Assembly: GCA_022747635.1 (NCBI GenBank)
Contig: JAKTNV010000003.1
Location: 96,434,454-96,498,453, forward strand
Origin: Hetaerina americana
Taxonomy: Eukaryota; Arthropoda; Insecta; Odonata; Calopterygidae
Direction: 5' to 3'
Length of the DNA stretch: 64,000 bases
The notes under the pieces are model-generated. The model saw nothing but the letters and a program-made list of their open reading frames with translations. It was not told the origin of the DNA and made no database searches. Shown here one piece after another: positions 26,080 through 37,366 of the stretch (positions are counted from its first letter, which is position 1; each line of letters begins with the position of its first letter). Made by a program: the position numbers and the translations under genes.

Positions 26080-26520
26080 ACAATCGTTCCGGCATGCCGG
26101 AATACAGTCTTCACCGCAGCCATTCAGATAATTCATCATTTTAATAGACCATTGGCACCTTCTCGTCGTCCGCCGTGAATATGTGGCGTAATTCTTAAAA
26201 AGTAACATTTGCCTTCCATCCGCCGTTGCCTTTCCTCGTCAATCCACACCGCTCTGCCCTTAGCATTTCCAACGAAGTGAACCGATGCCGGAACCACCTA
26301 TCGGTCAAGGCCCGGAACTACGTGCTCCCCATGCCGGAATCTCCCCGACCGGGCGTGCGCCTGGGGGCAAAAGCGTCGGCCGGCGGGAGGAGGGGGGGAT
26401 GCGGGAGCCCTCGGGGTGGAATACCGCTGGGTGGAGTGGGAGGGCGGGCGCATCATCAGCTCCTCCCCCGCGCTTCTTCCCGCCAAAACAGAGTGCCCGC
26501 GAAACGATCTGATAAAGACG
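26080..26520. other. GC- and CpG-rich island
   Basis: A compact GC-rich island, with a G-rich plus strand at about 26380-26450. Three overlapping frames (two plus, one minus) cover it, all low in complexity and without motifs. It is a candidate promoter-type CpG island; no exon was recognised. Confidence 0.55.
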
Positions 26521-26559
26521 CTGGTAAGACTAACGGGGTGAAGATTTCCAGCTTCTCCT

Positions 26560-27570
26560 GTTCCCTGGTCTCTGTCTTACGGGAGAATACGCCACCATAG
26601 GGTCTGGGAATTGAGATGGAAGAAGCTGAGTGGGAGTGGTATGGGGGAGTACTGGCTTTGGCCCGAATGAAAAATGGTGAGAGGTTACTGGCGAAATGAC
26701 AACTCTTTAGGTCGGCGTTTTCTGTTATCTCTACACTCGACCTTCGGTGCTCTTATACCGTGGACGAAGGTCGGGCGTTAGCTTTATTTTCTGATATTCT
26801 TCATCCTATTTCGAGGAGAAGGCGTAAGCCAATTGCAACTAGAGTTTGCGATCAAGCTCATGCCGTTAGTACTCGCAGTAAAACCTTTACAGTTATTCAC
26901 CGCCAAATTAAGAATATAATAACCTAGCAAGGACTCAACGTTTCACTTGCAACTGAGTATTTGTTTGATAAATCCAAGATAAACGAAAGGAAATTTGTCA
27001 CCTTTACCTTCACGAGGCTCCGTAGAAATTGAATTCATCCCTTACCTTACCTTAATTTGCATAATGAATGATAAAGTTGCAATAAATGGAGCCTTTATTG
27101 CAGGCCTAGATGCATACATGAATGACTTGTTGCAAACATCCGAACGAATGATGATTTCAGATTCGATATTCGTCGGTGGAATTTCATGAAAAGTAATATT
27201 TTCTTTGTTATTTAGAATAACTGTGAAGCAGTTGCGTTTTACTTAAAACAGCCTAGGCTTTCATGCAATAAACCCTAAAACGGTAAAAATTATTATTTTA
27301 AGAAATTGCGGGAGATGACGCGGAACCAGCGGAACGCCGTTCAAGGCCAATGATTTATACAGTTTTAAATTGTGGGATTGGAAAAAGGCATTATTCTTTA
27401 ATTGGATATTTGCAATCTAATGGTGGTGATCAGCTCTCTACGTAAATAAAAATAGATTTAATTAAAAAAGTAAGATTCAGCTAATAAATTCCTTTTTAGT
27501 TACGATCAATATGAATCCAGTTCCATCACATAAGCCTGTACCTATCTGGCATATGGAAATAAGTTGCGGC
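26560..27570. other. Unassigned sequence of intermediate composition
   Basis: No gene was recognised. Words resembling nuclear-receptor and Hox/Exd sites (TTCAAGGCCA and ATGATTTAT at about 27340-27357) lie close together in a locally complex patch. This is a weak regulatory hint only. Confidence 0.4.
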
Positions 27571-27574
27571 GTCA

Positions 27575-28510
27575 ATATTATTATTATTATATAAATCTAG
27601 TTGCAATTAGGCAATCGTCCAGGTGGCAACCGTCAAGTCTAGTCAACGGTCACTCTTACAATGCACATGCATATATACACAAGAAAAGTATATATGAGAC
27701 AAAATGCTCTTATTTACGATGACACTTAAAGATTACTAACCACCCTTTTACCATCACAAATGGGCTAGGTTCACACCATATATACAACGCACCGTCCATT
27801 GCCACATTCCGTCCATAATCACACACTCTTCAACTTATATACTGGTCAAAGTCACGCACCGTCACCATATCATTCACTTTGGCAACACAATTTGTCACGC
27901 AGTCCGCATCATGTACAAACAATGTTTTCAATAAGTACATTAGTATAATAATCACTGACCAGTAAAGTTTTTCACCTAATGGCTACTTTACATTTATTCT
28001 TTAAACTTCCAAAATTGTATGGAAAGGGCTCAACAGTCAACAAACCTTCAGGCAGCTGGTTTCATTCAAGTTCAGTTTAGTTTAAAAAGTCATTATTCAA
28101 TTTAAAAAAGAGTATTATTTCTTATTTGTTTTTTGTGTTCTTATTTTTATTTTAAAACTATGGCCGCTTGTTACCTTCAATTTGGTTATGTATCTCTTCC
28201 ATAAATCTTCCGTCGCTTCATCATTTTTAACAATTCTATACAACGCGCCTAACCTACTCATTTTTCTTCTATTTTTCAAACTCTCCCTTTTCACCATATC
28301 CAAAATTTCCGTAACACTATCTGTTTTTTTGTACCTTCCGAGTCTTGCTGCCTTTCTTTGAACTTTTTCCATCTTTTTAATGTGTCCCATCTCACATGAA
28401 TCCCATAATATGGACGAGTATTCTAGGATAGGGCTAACCAGTGCCTTACGTTATATGCCTTTACTTTTCAAAAGTTTTTTATGCATCTGCAAAATACTTT
28501 CTTTTGCTCC
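27575..28510 (-). mobile_element. Non-LTR retrotransposon (LINE) 3' fragment 1
   Basis: The minus strand encodes the C-terminal end of a LINE reverse transcriptase (28115-28505). It is followed by about 540 bp of possible 3' UTR and an (ATA)n run at 27575-27592 that could be the 3' tail. The 5' part of the element is absent, as is usual after incomplete target-primed reverse transcription. The limits are approximate, and part of the presumed UTR may be unrelated. Confidence 0.6.
28115..28505 (-). pseudogene. LINE reverse transcriptase, C-terminal fragment
   Basis: The 91-residue minus frame begins MGHIKKMEKVQRKAARLG and includes SVTEILDMVKRESLKNRRK and ARL/ALYRIV-like segments. It matches the conserved region after the reverse transcriptase thumb in CR1/Jockey-type LINEs (KxxxxLExVQRRAAR, then SVTxxLxxLxWxxLxxRR). 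Upstream in the same frame is LVSPILEYSSILWDS, the family's VRPxLEYxSxxW motif. Before that a stop codon and a frame change (VKAYN in another frame) break the sequence. The polymerase active site is not included. Confidence 0.75.
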
Positions 28511-31500
28511 TCTCGTTTCATTACCAATTTTTTATACTTGTTTCTCTGATTCTTATTTCTAGCAATCAACTTCATTTTCTTCATTCACAAATTGTCCTTC
28601 GTTCGTCCTCTTGAAATCTTCCCTTCGACTTTTAACTTCATTATTTTACCAAGAAATTTACAGCATGAGACATTTTCCTAATTAGTTCATAAGTTTTAGA
28701 TTACATTGTTCTTATATCTAGTATTATGCTACAAGGGATCTTTCAATCTGCCCTTATAATGTGAACGAATTGCATGAGGAAAAGTCCACATCATTCTTCT
28801 TATTCATCTCCATCCTTGTCTATATATTAATTGCTTACCACTTAATCATTAATAATTTCATGGCTTGAATATTTATGTTCCGCTAATCATGTATTCTTCT
28901 TGTTCAAATGTAGGCGTACACTTACAATTGATGTCATTACTTTCCTTACTAAGAAACCTCTCTTTAGCTTCTATCCTTTACATATTAGGCTATTCACAAT
29001 TATTTCTTCTATTTTTCTTCCTTTAATTTTCATACGGCCCTTCATAGTCCTGTTTTTATCACTGTAATTATGCTCATTTATATGGTGGGCATCGCGTTTT
29101 ACTTATCTTTCCTTGCAGTATACTTTTACTAAATTATCAAAAGGTATTCTCAGGTTTCATTGGATTTTACAAAACTTTGCGTCCTAAAATATTTGTTATG
29201 CTCTATATCGCTATTTAATACTTGTTTCTTGAATTGTTGTATACTTTTTTAACTTTAATAGCAACCTCGTTTCTGTTGTTATCCTTTTCCGCTAGACGCC
29301 GTCGTCCGTTGCGACGAATCCTTTTATACTGGGGTAGGAGCTTAATTTAGGAAAACCAGAAAGAAAAATATGAGAAAAGTAATTTAAAATAAGGGTCAGT
29401 ACAAGTATTGCAATATTTTTTTAGATAATCAATACTGATATACTTTCAATAATAACGGTTTTCATTGGTCGTATGAAGTCATTCTAGATCAAGAGTCACC
29501 TCAAAAGTCTTCCACTATACAACCTCAGGATTTACGTTCCTTTTTCTTAAGTTAACCCTTTTCATATAAAGTTGAGAAGTCTGCGGCAAGTTTGTGGGGA
29601 ATCATTTCGAGGGGAAAGGGCGGTGTGCCATTCGCATTCCTTTGACTGATGCCCCTGGCATGAGCGAATAGAGAGAGATTTGGGCGGGAGGGCACTTGGG
29701 GCTGTTAAATGGAAGACAGGCCAGGGGGACGAAAGAATGAGACACTGGGAGCAAGTCTTAGTTTGACGAAAGGGGGAGTTGTAATGGGAGAGAAGTTAGG
29801 AGTGAATACGAAAGAGGCTTTTGCAACGAGGGCATCGTCGAAGGCGTGGGAGGAAGGAAGGAAGTTGCTGAGGTTTGGATGTCGGTAATGACGGACATTA
29901 GAAAGGTTGCTCCCAAGATGGCTGTGCTAAGTAGCGAAATGGTCTCCCTCTCTAACTCCGACTCATTCTTGATGGAGCTGTCATTAAAAGTTACACAAGA
30001 ATCGTCGAGGGATAGAATTTTAATGACTCTGGGACTTGTGCGCACGAGGTGATCGCTAATGGGATATGGAGGAGAGAGAGAGAGAGGCAGGGAGTGGTAG
30101 GTGTGGGGGAAGGGGAAGGAAAAAATTATTACATCAAAGTGTGTGAAATATGGCGCAAAGGATCCCTGTGTGCTTTGAATTTTAATACGACAGGTCACTC
30201 AGAATGTGTTTTCGGATAATTTTTTATTTCTATGATTCTTTCCACTTGAGCCATCGTTCCGTCATTTCTCCCCAGTGAAAAATGGAGTTACGTAAAAAAT
30301 TGCCGCGTAGTAAAATTTGAATATACAACCATAAGAACTTGAAACATTTTTCATATATGTTTGAAATATTTGTACTTTAACTTTGATGGTAAAGTTCGAC
30401 GGTGCATTTGGTTAATTTTTTCATGTAAAGTGAGAACTAGTGAACGCAATAATAAGGTATTTTCACGGAATTGCTAAAACTATTGAGTATTTTATTTGAT
30501 TTTAAATTAGTCCATTGAGTTTTTGGCATTTAATGTAAATTATACCATTTCAATTATCTTCCACCTAAATCTATACCTGCTGATTAGGGAATAGAAGGCT
30601 AATGAGGCTACTACCATTCAGAACTTATTGAATACTGACCCTGTCATCAATACCATATAGTTTTTTAACCTGGTTTGGTTGAAATATCTTTTTGTAATAT
30701 CTGGATAAATTGAAGGATTCGAAGAATCATTAAAAATCTTGTCCTTGGATGTTTAACGTTTAACAATCTGATAAATTTAACCATTTCTATAAACTTGATG
30801 AAGTGCCCTTACCAGGTTCTTTTAGGATCATGTTGAAAAATTTCACCAATTTTTAAAACCATTTCTCCTGGTTTAGAGCTCCAAATTCACAACAATAATC
30901 AGGAAGCGACCCATATAGGATAAAAAAAATGAATCTTCACTAAAATGTCTCAAACTATCACATTTTTGACTGGGTAACCTCGTATCACGTACCTACTGTA
31001 AAATATATACACGTATTTCCACTAAACTTAATCAAATTACCAATTTTATTAAATTTATACCTTGACTATCATTAAAACTTTGGTTAAAAAATTTTCACTT
31101 TTGAACTTATAGCTCACTTCTAGGAAAATATAGTCGACTGATTCATTAACTCTGTTGTGATGTGTATAATATGTTAAAGGCTGATAGGCTGGTGTCAATA
31201 ATAATTGAAAACAAAGAAAAAAATAAATTTCAATTGGAAATTGAATCAGTTAATTTGATCTTTAATGCGATGAAATTTCTTGTATTGTTAAGTGAGACTT
31301 AAGAGATTCATTCCTTCGTTTGCAATGTATATGTTAACGGAAAGGCTCGAAGAAAAATCCCATTCAATTTATTTCATCTTAGGGAGTTTCATCGCCAACA
31401 GATGATGATGTTGTTTATAACTCGACGTTGATAAAATTACAAGATGAAATTCAATAAGCTGAAATGATTGCTAAGTACTGCAGACTTATATTACTACTTT

Positions 31501-31950
31501 GTATGGTACATAAATGTACTGTAAAATGAATCTCTGTTTCAGCGAAAAAATTGATGATGATGTCTTCACATACCTCCTCTTTATTCATTCTTATTTAGCA
31601 AAACGTGAACCCTTTTCGTAAATTTCATTCAAGTTATATTTCAAAGGGCGCACTAATGTAGTCTCTGCCGAGACGAGAGCGTATTGGAATATTAAATAAC
31701 TGTAAATGAACGATTGATGTAATTTATCACCACGGCGCGAAGTGACCTTTCGAGCGCGAATCTCGTTCTCGTGCGTTTCTTCGCGCCCAAAAAGAAAGAC
31801 ACCCTAAATCGTCTGTCCGGCGGCACGCAGAGGAAAACTTCGTGAAACTTTTGAATAGAAATACGGCAATAAAACACTTTTCCTTGCTCCTCCTTCCCTC
31901 CCGAAACTTTTTTAAAGGGTGCTTCACACTCTATAGATTTCAGAAGCTTT
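28510..31950. other. AT-rich intergenic sequence with a purine-biased patch
   Basis: No gene was recognised. At 29580-30130 the plus strand is purine-rich, with opposing frames of 68 and 146 codons. They have no recognised domain, and each is the shadow of the other, so neither is called. Confidence 0.5.
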
Positions 31951-31959
31951 TAAGACAAC

Positions 31960-32790
31960 CTTTATCTCTCCAGCAGCCCTCCTGAGGGGAAAGAGAAGCG
32001 CCCTGGGGAGGGGGGTGAAGGGAGGGGAAAGGGGAAGGGCAGGGTGGAAGGAGAGGGCGACGCGATACCACCTCAAGGCAAATGCGAGCGCTTATGCATT
32101 CCCTTCCACGAAGTAAATCATTTCGGCCTGCCCGGCCACTTCCCAAAACTCCACCTCACCCCGTGGCCTTCCCCCCCCCACCGCTACTCTCCCTCCCAGC
32201 CCTCCGCTGCACCCCAAACCCCTCCCCCGTCCCTCCAGTCAGCACAATCCACCACACATCCCTCCCCATCCTCTCTCGCTCTTCCAAACCCTTCCCCTCT
32301 ACCGTGAATGCGCCAAAATGGGACGATGATGGGCCATAGCTCATGAATCGCTACGGGCCACGTACGTATGTACCGGCTCTTGGGCGGAGAGGAGAGGAGG
32401 GGGAAGGGATGGCGGGAATGGGGAACTCTTTGGCCACAAAACTCACACACCACCCCCGTCCCGAGTGCCACCTTGCGGAAAAGGGGTTGGGGCGGAATGA
32501 GGGTGGTGGTGAGATTGTTGGAAAGGGGAGGAGAGGCACGTGGGAGGGCTGTAGGGAGTGGAGAATACGCGGAATAGGAGAGGCTGTAAGAGTTTGTGGG
32601 TGGATGCGAGGGCCATTGGGGGATATCACGTGGGAGGGAAGTTCTACATGTTTGTGAGGGAGTCGGCGGGTGTGCATTTATTGAGAGGGGTGGGTAGACG
32701 AGAAAGGGGGGGAGGAAGAGAAAGGAGGAAATCGAAGGACGGCTAGAAAGGCGGAAGGGATTAAGGAGCCGGAGGGTGGCTAAAGGGGGT
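31960..32790. other. Strand-asymmetric GC-rich island, left part
   Basis: A purine-rich block (about 31985-32060), a pyrimidine-rich block (about 32150-32310) and another long purine-rich block (about 32385-32790) follow one another on the plus strand. At least eight overlapping frames on both strands are explained by this composition. The first block contains closely spaced G runs (about 32005-32043) able in principle to form a G-quadruplex. Confidence 0.65.
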
Positions 32791-33399
32791 TGATGGCTAA
32801 CGTAGGGCTCAACAGAACAAACTCACTCGGAGGAAATTAAGCGCACGAGGCTTACCTCCAGGGTGGCACTCAAACATTTGTCAATCACATGATCGGCCAT
32901 TTTTATACGTAATTTAATGATATCTAGAGATGACATTAAAACATGTTTATGCTCCTTCAATCTACAACTATGATCCACTGAAGAATATGCGTCAACACAC
33001 GCCTAAAACATCTTAGCACTTGTGTACGGACTATCAGTAAGCTTCTGATTTCCTAGGATGGCTATGCTCCCTTACAACCCTCATTGAGTCCGACTCAGCC
33101 GAAAACATTAAACAGATGTTTCGCTCCATCGCAGATGAAAGTTCAAAAAAGAAAGCAACATGAATGAAAGAGGACGGGTGGGGAAATTTTGCGTCACTGA
33201 AATCATGCTCTCGACTGTAATTTTAGTAAGGCACCCCATCACAGCGTCCTTTTTGGGAATTGAACCGCTTTCCTGGAACATTTTATATTTCTCATGAAAA
33301 CTATATAGGCAAACGTTTTTTTATAAATATACAGCACGTTTGGATTTAACCCTGATCATCAGCTTCAAAGGACGTCTCACGATTACACTCCTCACTCAC

Positions 33400-34980
33400 C
33401 CTTTCGCTGTCGATTCCAAAGATGGCCCAGAGAGAAAGCAGGTTGTATACGGGAGGAGAGGATTTGTATAGGGGACAGGGGAAGGGAGTATAGGGTCGGA
33501 AAAAGGGTTCGAGGAAAATGGAGGCAAGTGCGTAGAGGGGAATCTGCGACGCTCCACCAGCCACGGATAAACCATGAAAACGGTGGCTCACGCGTCTTCC
33601 TTGGAATCTGTTATAAATCTCCGTTTTCGGAAGAAAAGGCGGGGCGAGGAGAGTATCTGAGTGGGAGCGGGATGGGCGGGAGGGAATGTGGAGCGAGAGG
33701 GACGGACGGGTGGATTTGCCGCGTGGGAGTGCATGATGGGAAGGGTGGATATAGGGGGACAGAGTTCGGTTTAAGAAGGGCGAGGAGTAGGGATGGCGAG
33801 CGATGAAGTGGGAGGAGGGAAAGGAACCGGAGGGGAGTGGAGAAATAACAATAAAAAATAACGCTTTGGAAGTTGGAACAGTGTATAAATACACGATGGT
33901 GGGGGGGGGGAGGGGAAAGGGGATGGAGAGGAAGTTTTTGGGGAATCGGAAGAGGGTGGGCCGTTTGAGCCCACTCTCCGAGGGATGGGGTTGGTAAAAG
34001 GGTGGAACCCTTGGATCCACGAAACAACACATTATTTACTCGGCTCCTTTTCCGTACTCTCCTTTCTCCTCCTTTTCCCATTTCGCCCACTCACCCTGTT
34101 CACCGACCCCCCCCCCCCCCCATCCTTCCCACCTTCTCTCTCTCCCCAACCGACGGGATGGTCCCTATGAAGGACGCTGTTTTTCACGTCTCGCGGAGAT
34201 TGCTGGGCGAAGTCGAGCCGTGCTCGTCAGTTCGAAAGGACGGAGTGCTCCGCGGCCAACCGTTCAGGTCGCAATCAACCCGCGTGACGTCGCGACCAAA
34301 GCGAGAACGCATAAACCGAATTTCACGAATTTCTTTTCGACACCGACCGCTCTTCATCCCTCGTGATTTCTTTTATTTCATTTCACGCGGTTCCTTCTCT
34401 CTGGGACCTGCGCGCCCACCGACTCACACCAATATCCTCCCACCATCCTTCGTTCCCGTCCACATCCACCCGGCCACCCTTTCCTCCCCCCCCCCACGCA
34501 CACATGCACAACCATCGAAACACCATCCTCTCTCCCACTACTTCTCTCTCCTCCCCTCCCCCTCAGCCTTTATTCTGCGGGACTGGAAATGAGTTATGGA
34601 TTCTTTTTCGAGGTGGAGGTTGGGGTGGGAGGGAAAAGCCGGGGGATGGGCAGGAGGCGGCGGAAGTGGGGAGCTGGAAGTTTCTGGGCGGGGAGGTTCG
34701 AAATCTTAGAAAACCGACGACATTCGGTTGGTGTGGCCCTGTTCCCTCCATTCCTCTTTTTTTCCTCTCTCTTTCCCCCACCCCGCCCAATCGCAACCCA
34801 TCTTCCCCATCCTCGCCATCCTTCCTCGCGCCCCCTAGCTTCGCCCTCTCTCTTCCTCGCCCCACTCTCCGCAACCCAGACCGCCTTCCTTCGCTCTACA
34901 TCGGAGATACACTCACTTCCCTCCGCCCCCGTCCTCTTCCCTTGGCGATATATGGGAAAAAATGAGAGATGAAATACGGC
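33400..34980. other. Strand-asymmetric GC-rich island, right part
   Basis: The plus strand is purine-rich from about 33420 to 33990, then pyrimidine-rich at about 34040-34155, CpG-rich and mixed at 34160-34340, pyrimidine-rich again to 34580, purine-rich to about 34700 and pyrimidine-rich to about 34940. An 11-base G run (about 33900-33910) and a 14-base C run (about 34107-34120) are included. Frames up to 228 codons (minus 33346-34032) are Pro/Ser-rich, overlap on both strands and carry no motif, so they are not called. Confidence 0.65.
34160..34340. promoter_or_regulatory. Possible CpG-island core promoter
   Basis: This is the most CpG-dense, least strand-biased stretch of the island. It contains GTGACGTCGCGA, a CREB-type half-palindrome site, and CGTCAGTTCG, which fits the arthropod initiator TCAGT. 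No TATA box, downstream element or adjoining exon supports it further, so this is a weak inference. Confidence 0.2.
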
Positions 34981-35494
34981 CTTTCTTTGGACTACCCCAG
35001 AAGGATACAAGCGCGGCATGCGAAGGGGGATGGGGACTGGAATGGAGGTGGGGCCAGCGAGGGATGAGTATGGGGATAACGGAGGGTGAATGTGGCGATT
35101 ACTATGAATGCTCTCAATATAATCATTGCGAGAGTGTTAAGAAATCACCGGGGAAATCTTATTTTTCGGTTTCGGGTGGATTTTGGGGTTGCTGGTTTTT
35201 GTGCTAACTTTTCCCCGATTACGATATCTATTGGTTCAAGTCTCACCTTCTTTCCTTTAATTAATTGGTATTAATTTTCCTGATACGTGTTAACTGAATG
35301 GTAAAAGGACTATTCATTTAAAGGACTTCGTCATGCTGCCATTGAATCTACAATATAAAAATCACAATGCATAATTCGATGAATCACTTCATTCAATCAC
35401 TTACGAAAAAAATATTTTATACACAAAGGAATGGTTCAGTAATCAGTTTAAGAATTCTGAATTCCTGCATTCCAAATATCGTACCGGAGGATCG

Positions 35495-35700
35495 GGGTAT
35501 TGTGGTGGCTAATGTTTTGGGTTTCCACCCAGAGGGCCCAGATTTGAATCCCGTAAGGGGCAGAATTTTTTATTGGAAACTTGAGTCCTTGGGGTTCTAT
35601 GTGAAGAATACTTGAAGTAGTCTCCTTCATGCGGGACACACCGGGAAATGAACACCTCAGTGTCTGTCACTGTAATGCTAATAGCAGCACCGGGTTACTC
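35495..35700 (+). mobile_element. Possible second tRNA-derived SINE
   Basis: GTGGTGGCTAATGTTTTGGG resembles an A-box region, and CCCAGATTTGAATCCCG 30-odd bases later resembles a B-box and T-arm, so the segment has a tRNA-like head. The following sequence to about 35700 has no second copy in this window. It differs from the A-E family. A degenerate tRNA pseudogene is the alternative. Confidence 0.4.
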
Positions 35701-36261
35701 TCCACCCTTCATTTCCTGACCATTCTTCACTTATCACACTGCTCACGTATTCTTAATGACACAAATGGCTGTAGTTGTTGATCACCTCCTGTAATAACTA
35801 CTCCTAATACCTTTGGTTTCTTGAAATTAAATAAGGCATATCTAGTACGTTAGATTTTGAACCGCCCAAGATTGTCATATTTTACAACTTATGGAAGCAG
35901 TGAAAATATTCTTCGACGCTATTAGTATTTTTGTAATCAGCTACTTTAAATGTCCATATCATTTAAACTGGCATAGCTCGTAATAATGCTTCTATTTTAT
36001 CTCAGAACCAAATGTTCTCGTATTTATAGAAGGGCTCCCTTAAAATCTCATCATTTTCATTCAAGTTATTTGATGAATTCTCTGTACTCGACTTTGTCGA
36101 AAATGTGTATGCTAGGCTTAGCCTTTATTTGTAGGTAGGTATCACTCCTTTTATTAAGTCACTTCTGAACTACTCCATTTCTACGCCAATGACGTTGTGG
36201 TAGTACTCCTTTATAAGCCTTACACAAAAGCTGGACTGGCCCCATCTTCACTTTCTCATTA

Positions 36262-37170
36262 CAAGGGCGGTTCTATAAGTACCCGTGTTTGACGACAAAG
36301 GGCGTTCCTGAGGGAAGTTTATGTTATCATCGTGTGCTGTCATCTATCAAACGAAGGTGAAAAAAATTTCATACTGATTTAAAGGTTAGTTTGGATTTGG
36401 CAGCCATTCGAGTAAGACGTGTTTCGTGATTTTCGCTAAGATGGAAATAGAGCAGTATCGTTCGGTAATTCGCTTTTTGTTTTTGGATGGGAAGAAATGC
36501 GAGGAGATAAAAGCAAAGTTGGATGCTATTTATGGGGACAATTCGCCATTTATGATCACAGTTAGATATTGGTTCAACGAATTTAAACGTGGGCGAACAT
36601 CTGTTTTTGATGAGGAGCGACCAGGACGCCCGCCAGACGTGGTTACCGAGGAAATCATTCAAAAAGTCCACGCCATGATTCTCGCTGATCGATGAACGAA
36701 AGTGCGCGAAGTAGCAGAGGCCGTGGGTGTATCGACCGGAACGGCAATATATATTTTACATGATAAGTTGGCGATGAAAAAATTGTCGCCCCGATGGGTG
36801 CCGCGATTGCGCGCCAGCACAGTACATTCATCCGGAGTTGTCGCCGCCAAACTGCATGACCTACGTTTTGAATTGCTGCCGCACCCTCCGTATTCACCCG
36901 ATCTGGCTCCCTGCGACCTTTTCTTATTCCCTAGCATGAGGAAATTGCTCGCGGGAAAAAAATTTAGCTCAAACGAGGAAGTTATCGCCGAGACAGAGGC
37001 GTATTTTGGAGAGTTCGACAAATCCTATTTTTTGGAGGGGTAAAAAAAATAGCTGGAACGTTGGGAGAAGTATATCTTTCTAAATGGGGACTATGTTGAA
37101 AAGTAAAAAAAATATTTTTGAAAAAATGGTTTCTTCATTTCTAACACAGGTACTTATTGAACCGCCATCG
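36262..37170 (+). mobile_element. Mariner B, 909-bp internally deleted copy
   Basis: Terminal inverted repeats flank the copy: the 5' end reads GGCGGTTCTATAAGTACC and the complement of the 3' end reads GGCGGTTCAATAAGTACC, with about 24 of the first 28 bases matching. TA dinucleotides sit on both sides (36260-36261 and 37171-37172), the expected mariner target-site duplication. Full-length relatives are near 1.3 kb, so about 0.4 kb is missing from the middle. It can only have moved with transposase supplied by another copy. Confidence 0.92.
36441..37106 (+). pseudogene. Mariner B transposase, catalytic centre deleted
   Basis: One frame runs 221 codons from ATG at 36441 to TAA at 37104. It contains the N-terminal helix-turn-helix domain (EIEQYRSVIRFLFLDGKK, GRTSVFDEERPGRP) and then the linker motif LSPRWVPRL. 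From there it jumps directly to the sequence after the second catalytic Asp (HSSGVVAAKLHDL). The third Asp remains (codon 159, YSPDLAPCD), while the first two are lost with roughly 125 residues. The deletion preserves the reading frame. Three stop codons interrupt it: codon 85 (CGA to TGA, a likely CpG transition), 201 and 204. The end, GDYVEK, is intact. Confidence 0.88.
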
Positions 37171-37366
37171 TAATAGTCCAGCCGCACCATGTCTTTAGAT
37201 AACATTACTTACACTTTCTACTTTATGATAATCCATTCTTGAGCTAAAGAATAGCGTCATGTGACTTAGTTTCAAATGAAAATTCGACATCGTCTTATTG
37301 ATCTTCGTTTCTACCTCCAAAACCCACCGCTAGAACGTGTGTAAATCAAAAAGACTGAATAATTTA

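Noticed and set aside
29758..30198. A 146-codon minus frame opposite a 68-codon plus frame
   Set aside because: No recognisable domain. The region is purine-biased on the plus strand, which suppresses stops on both strands.
33346..34032. A 228-codon minus frame and other 100-200 codon frames in the GC-rich islands (for example 34363-34965, 43627-44307 and 45004-45579)
   Set aside because: They are Pro/Ser- or Gly/Arg-rich, overlap frames on the other strand, carry no domain motif and follow directly from purine/pyrimidine bias.
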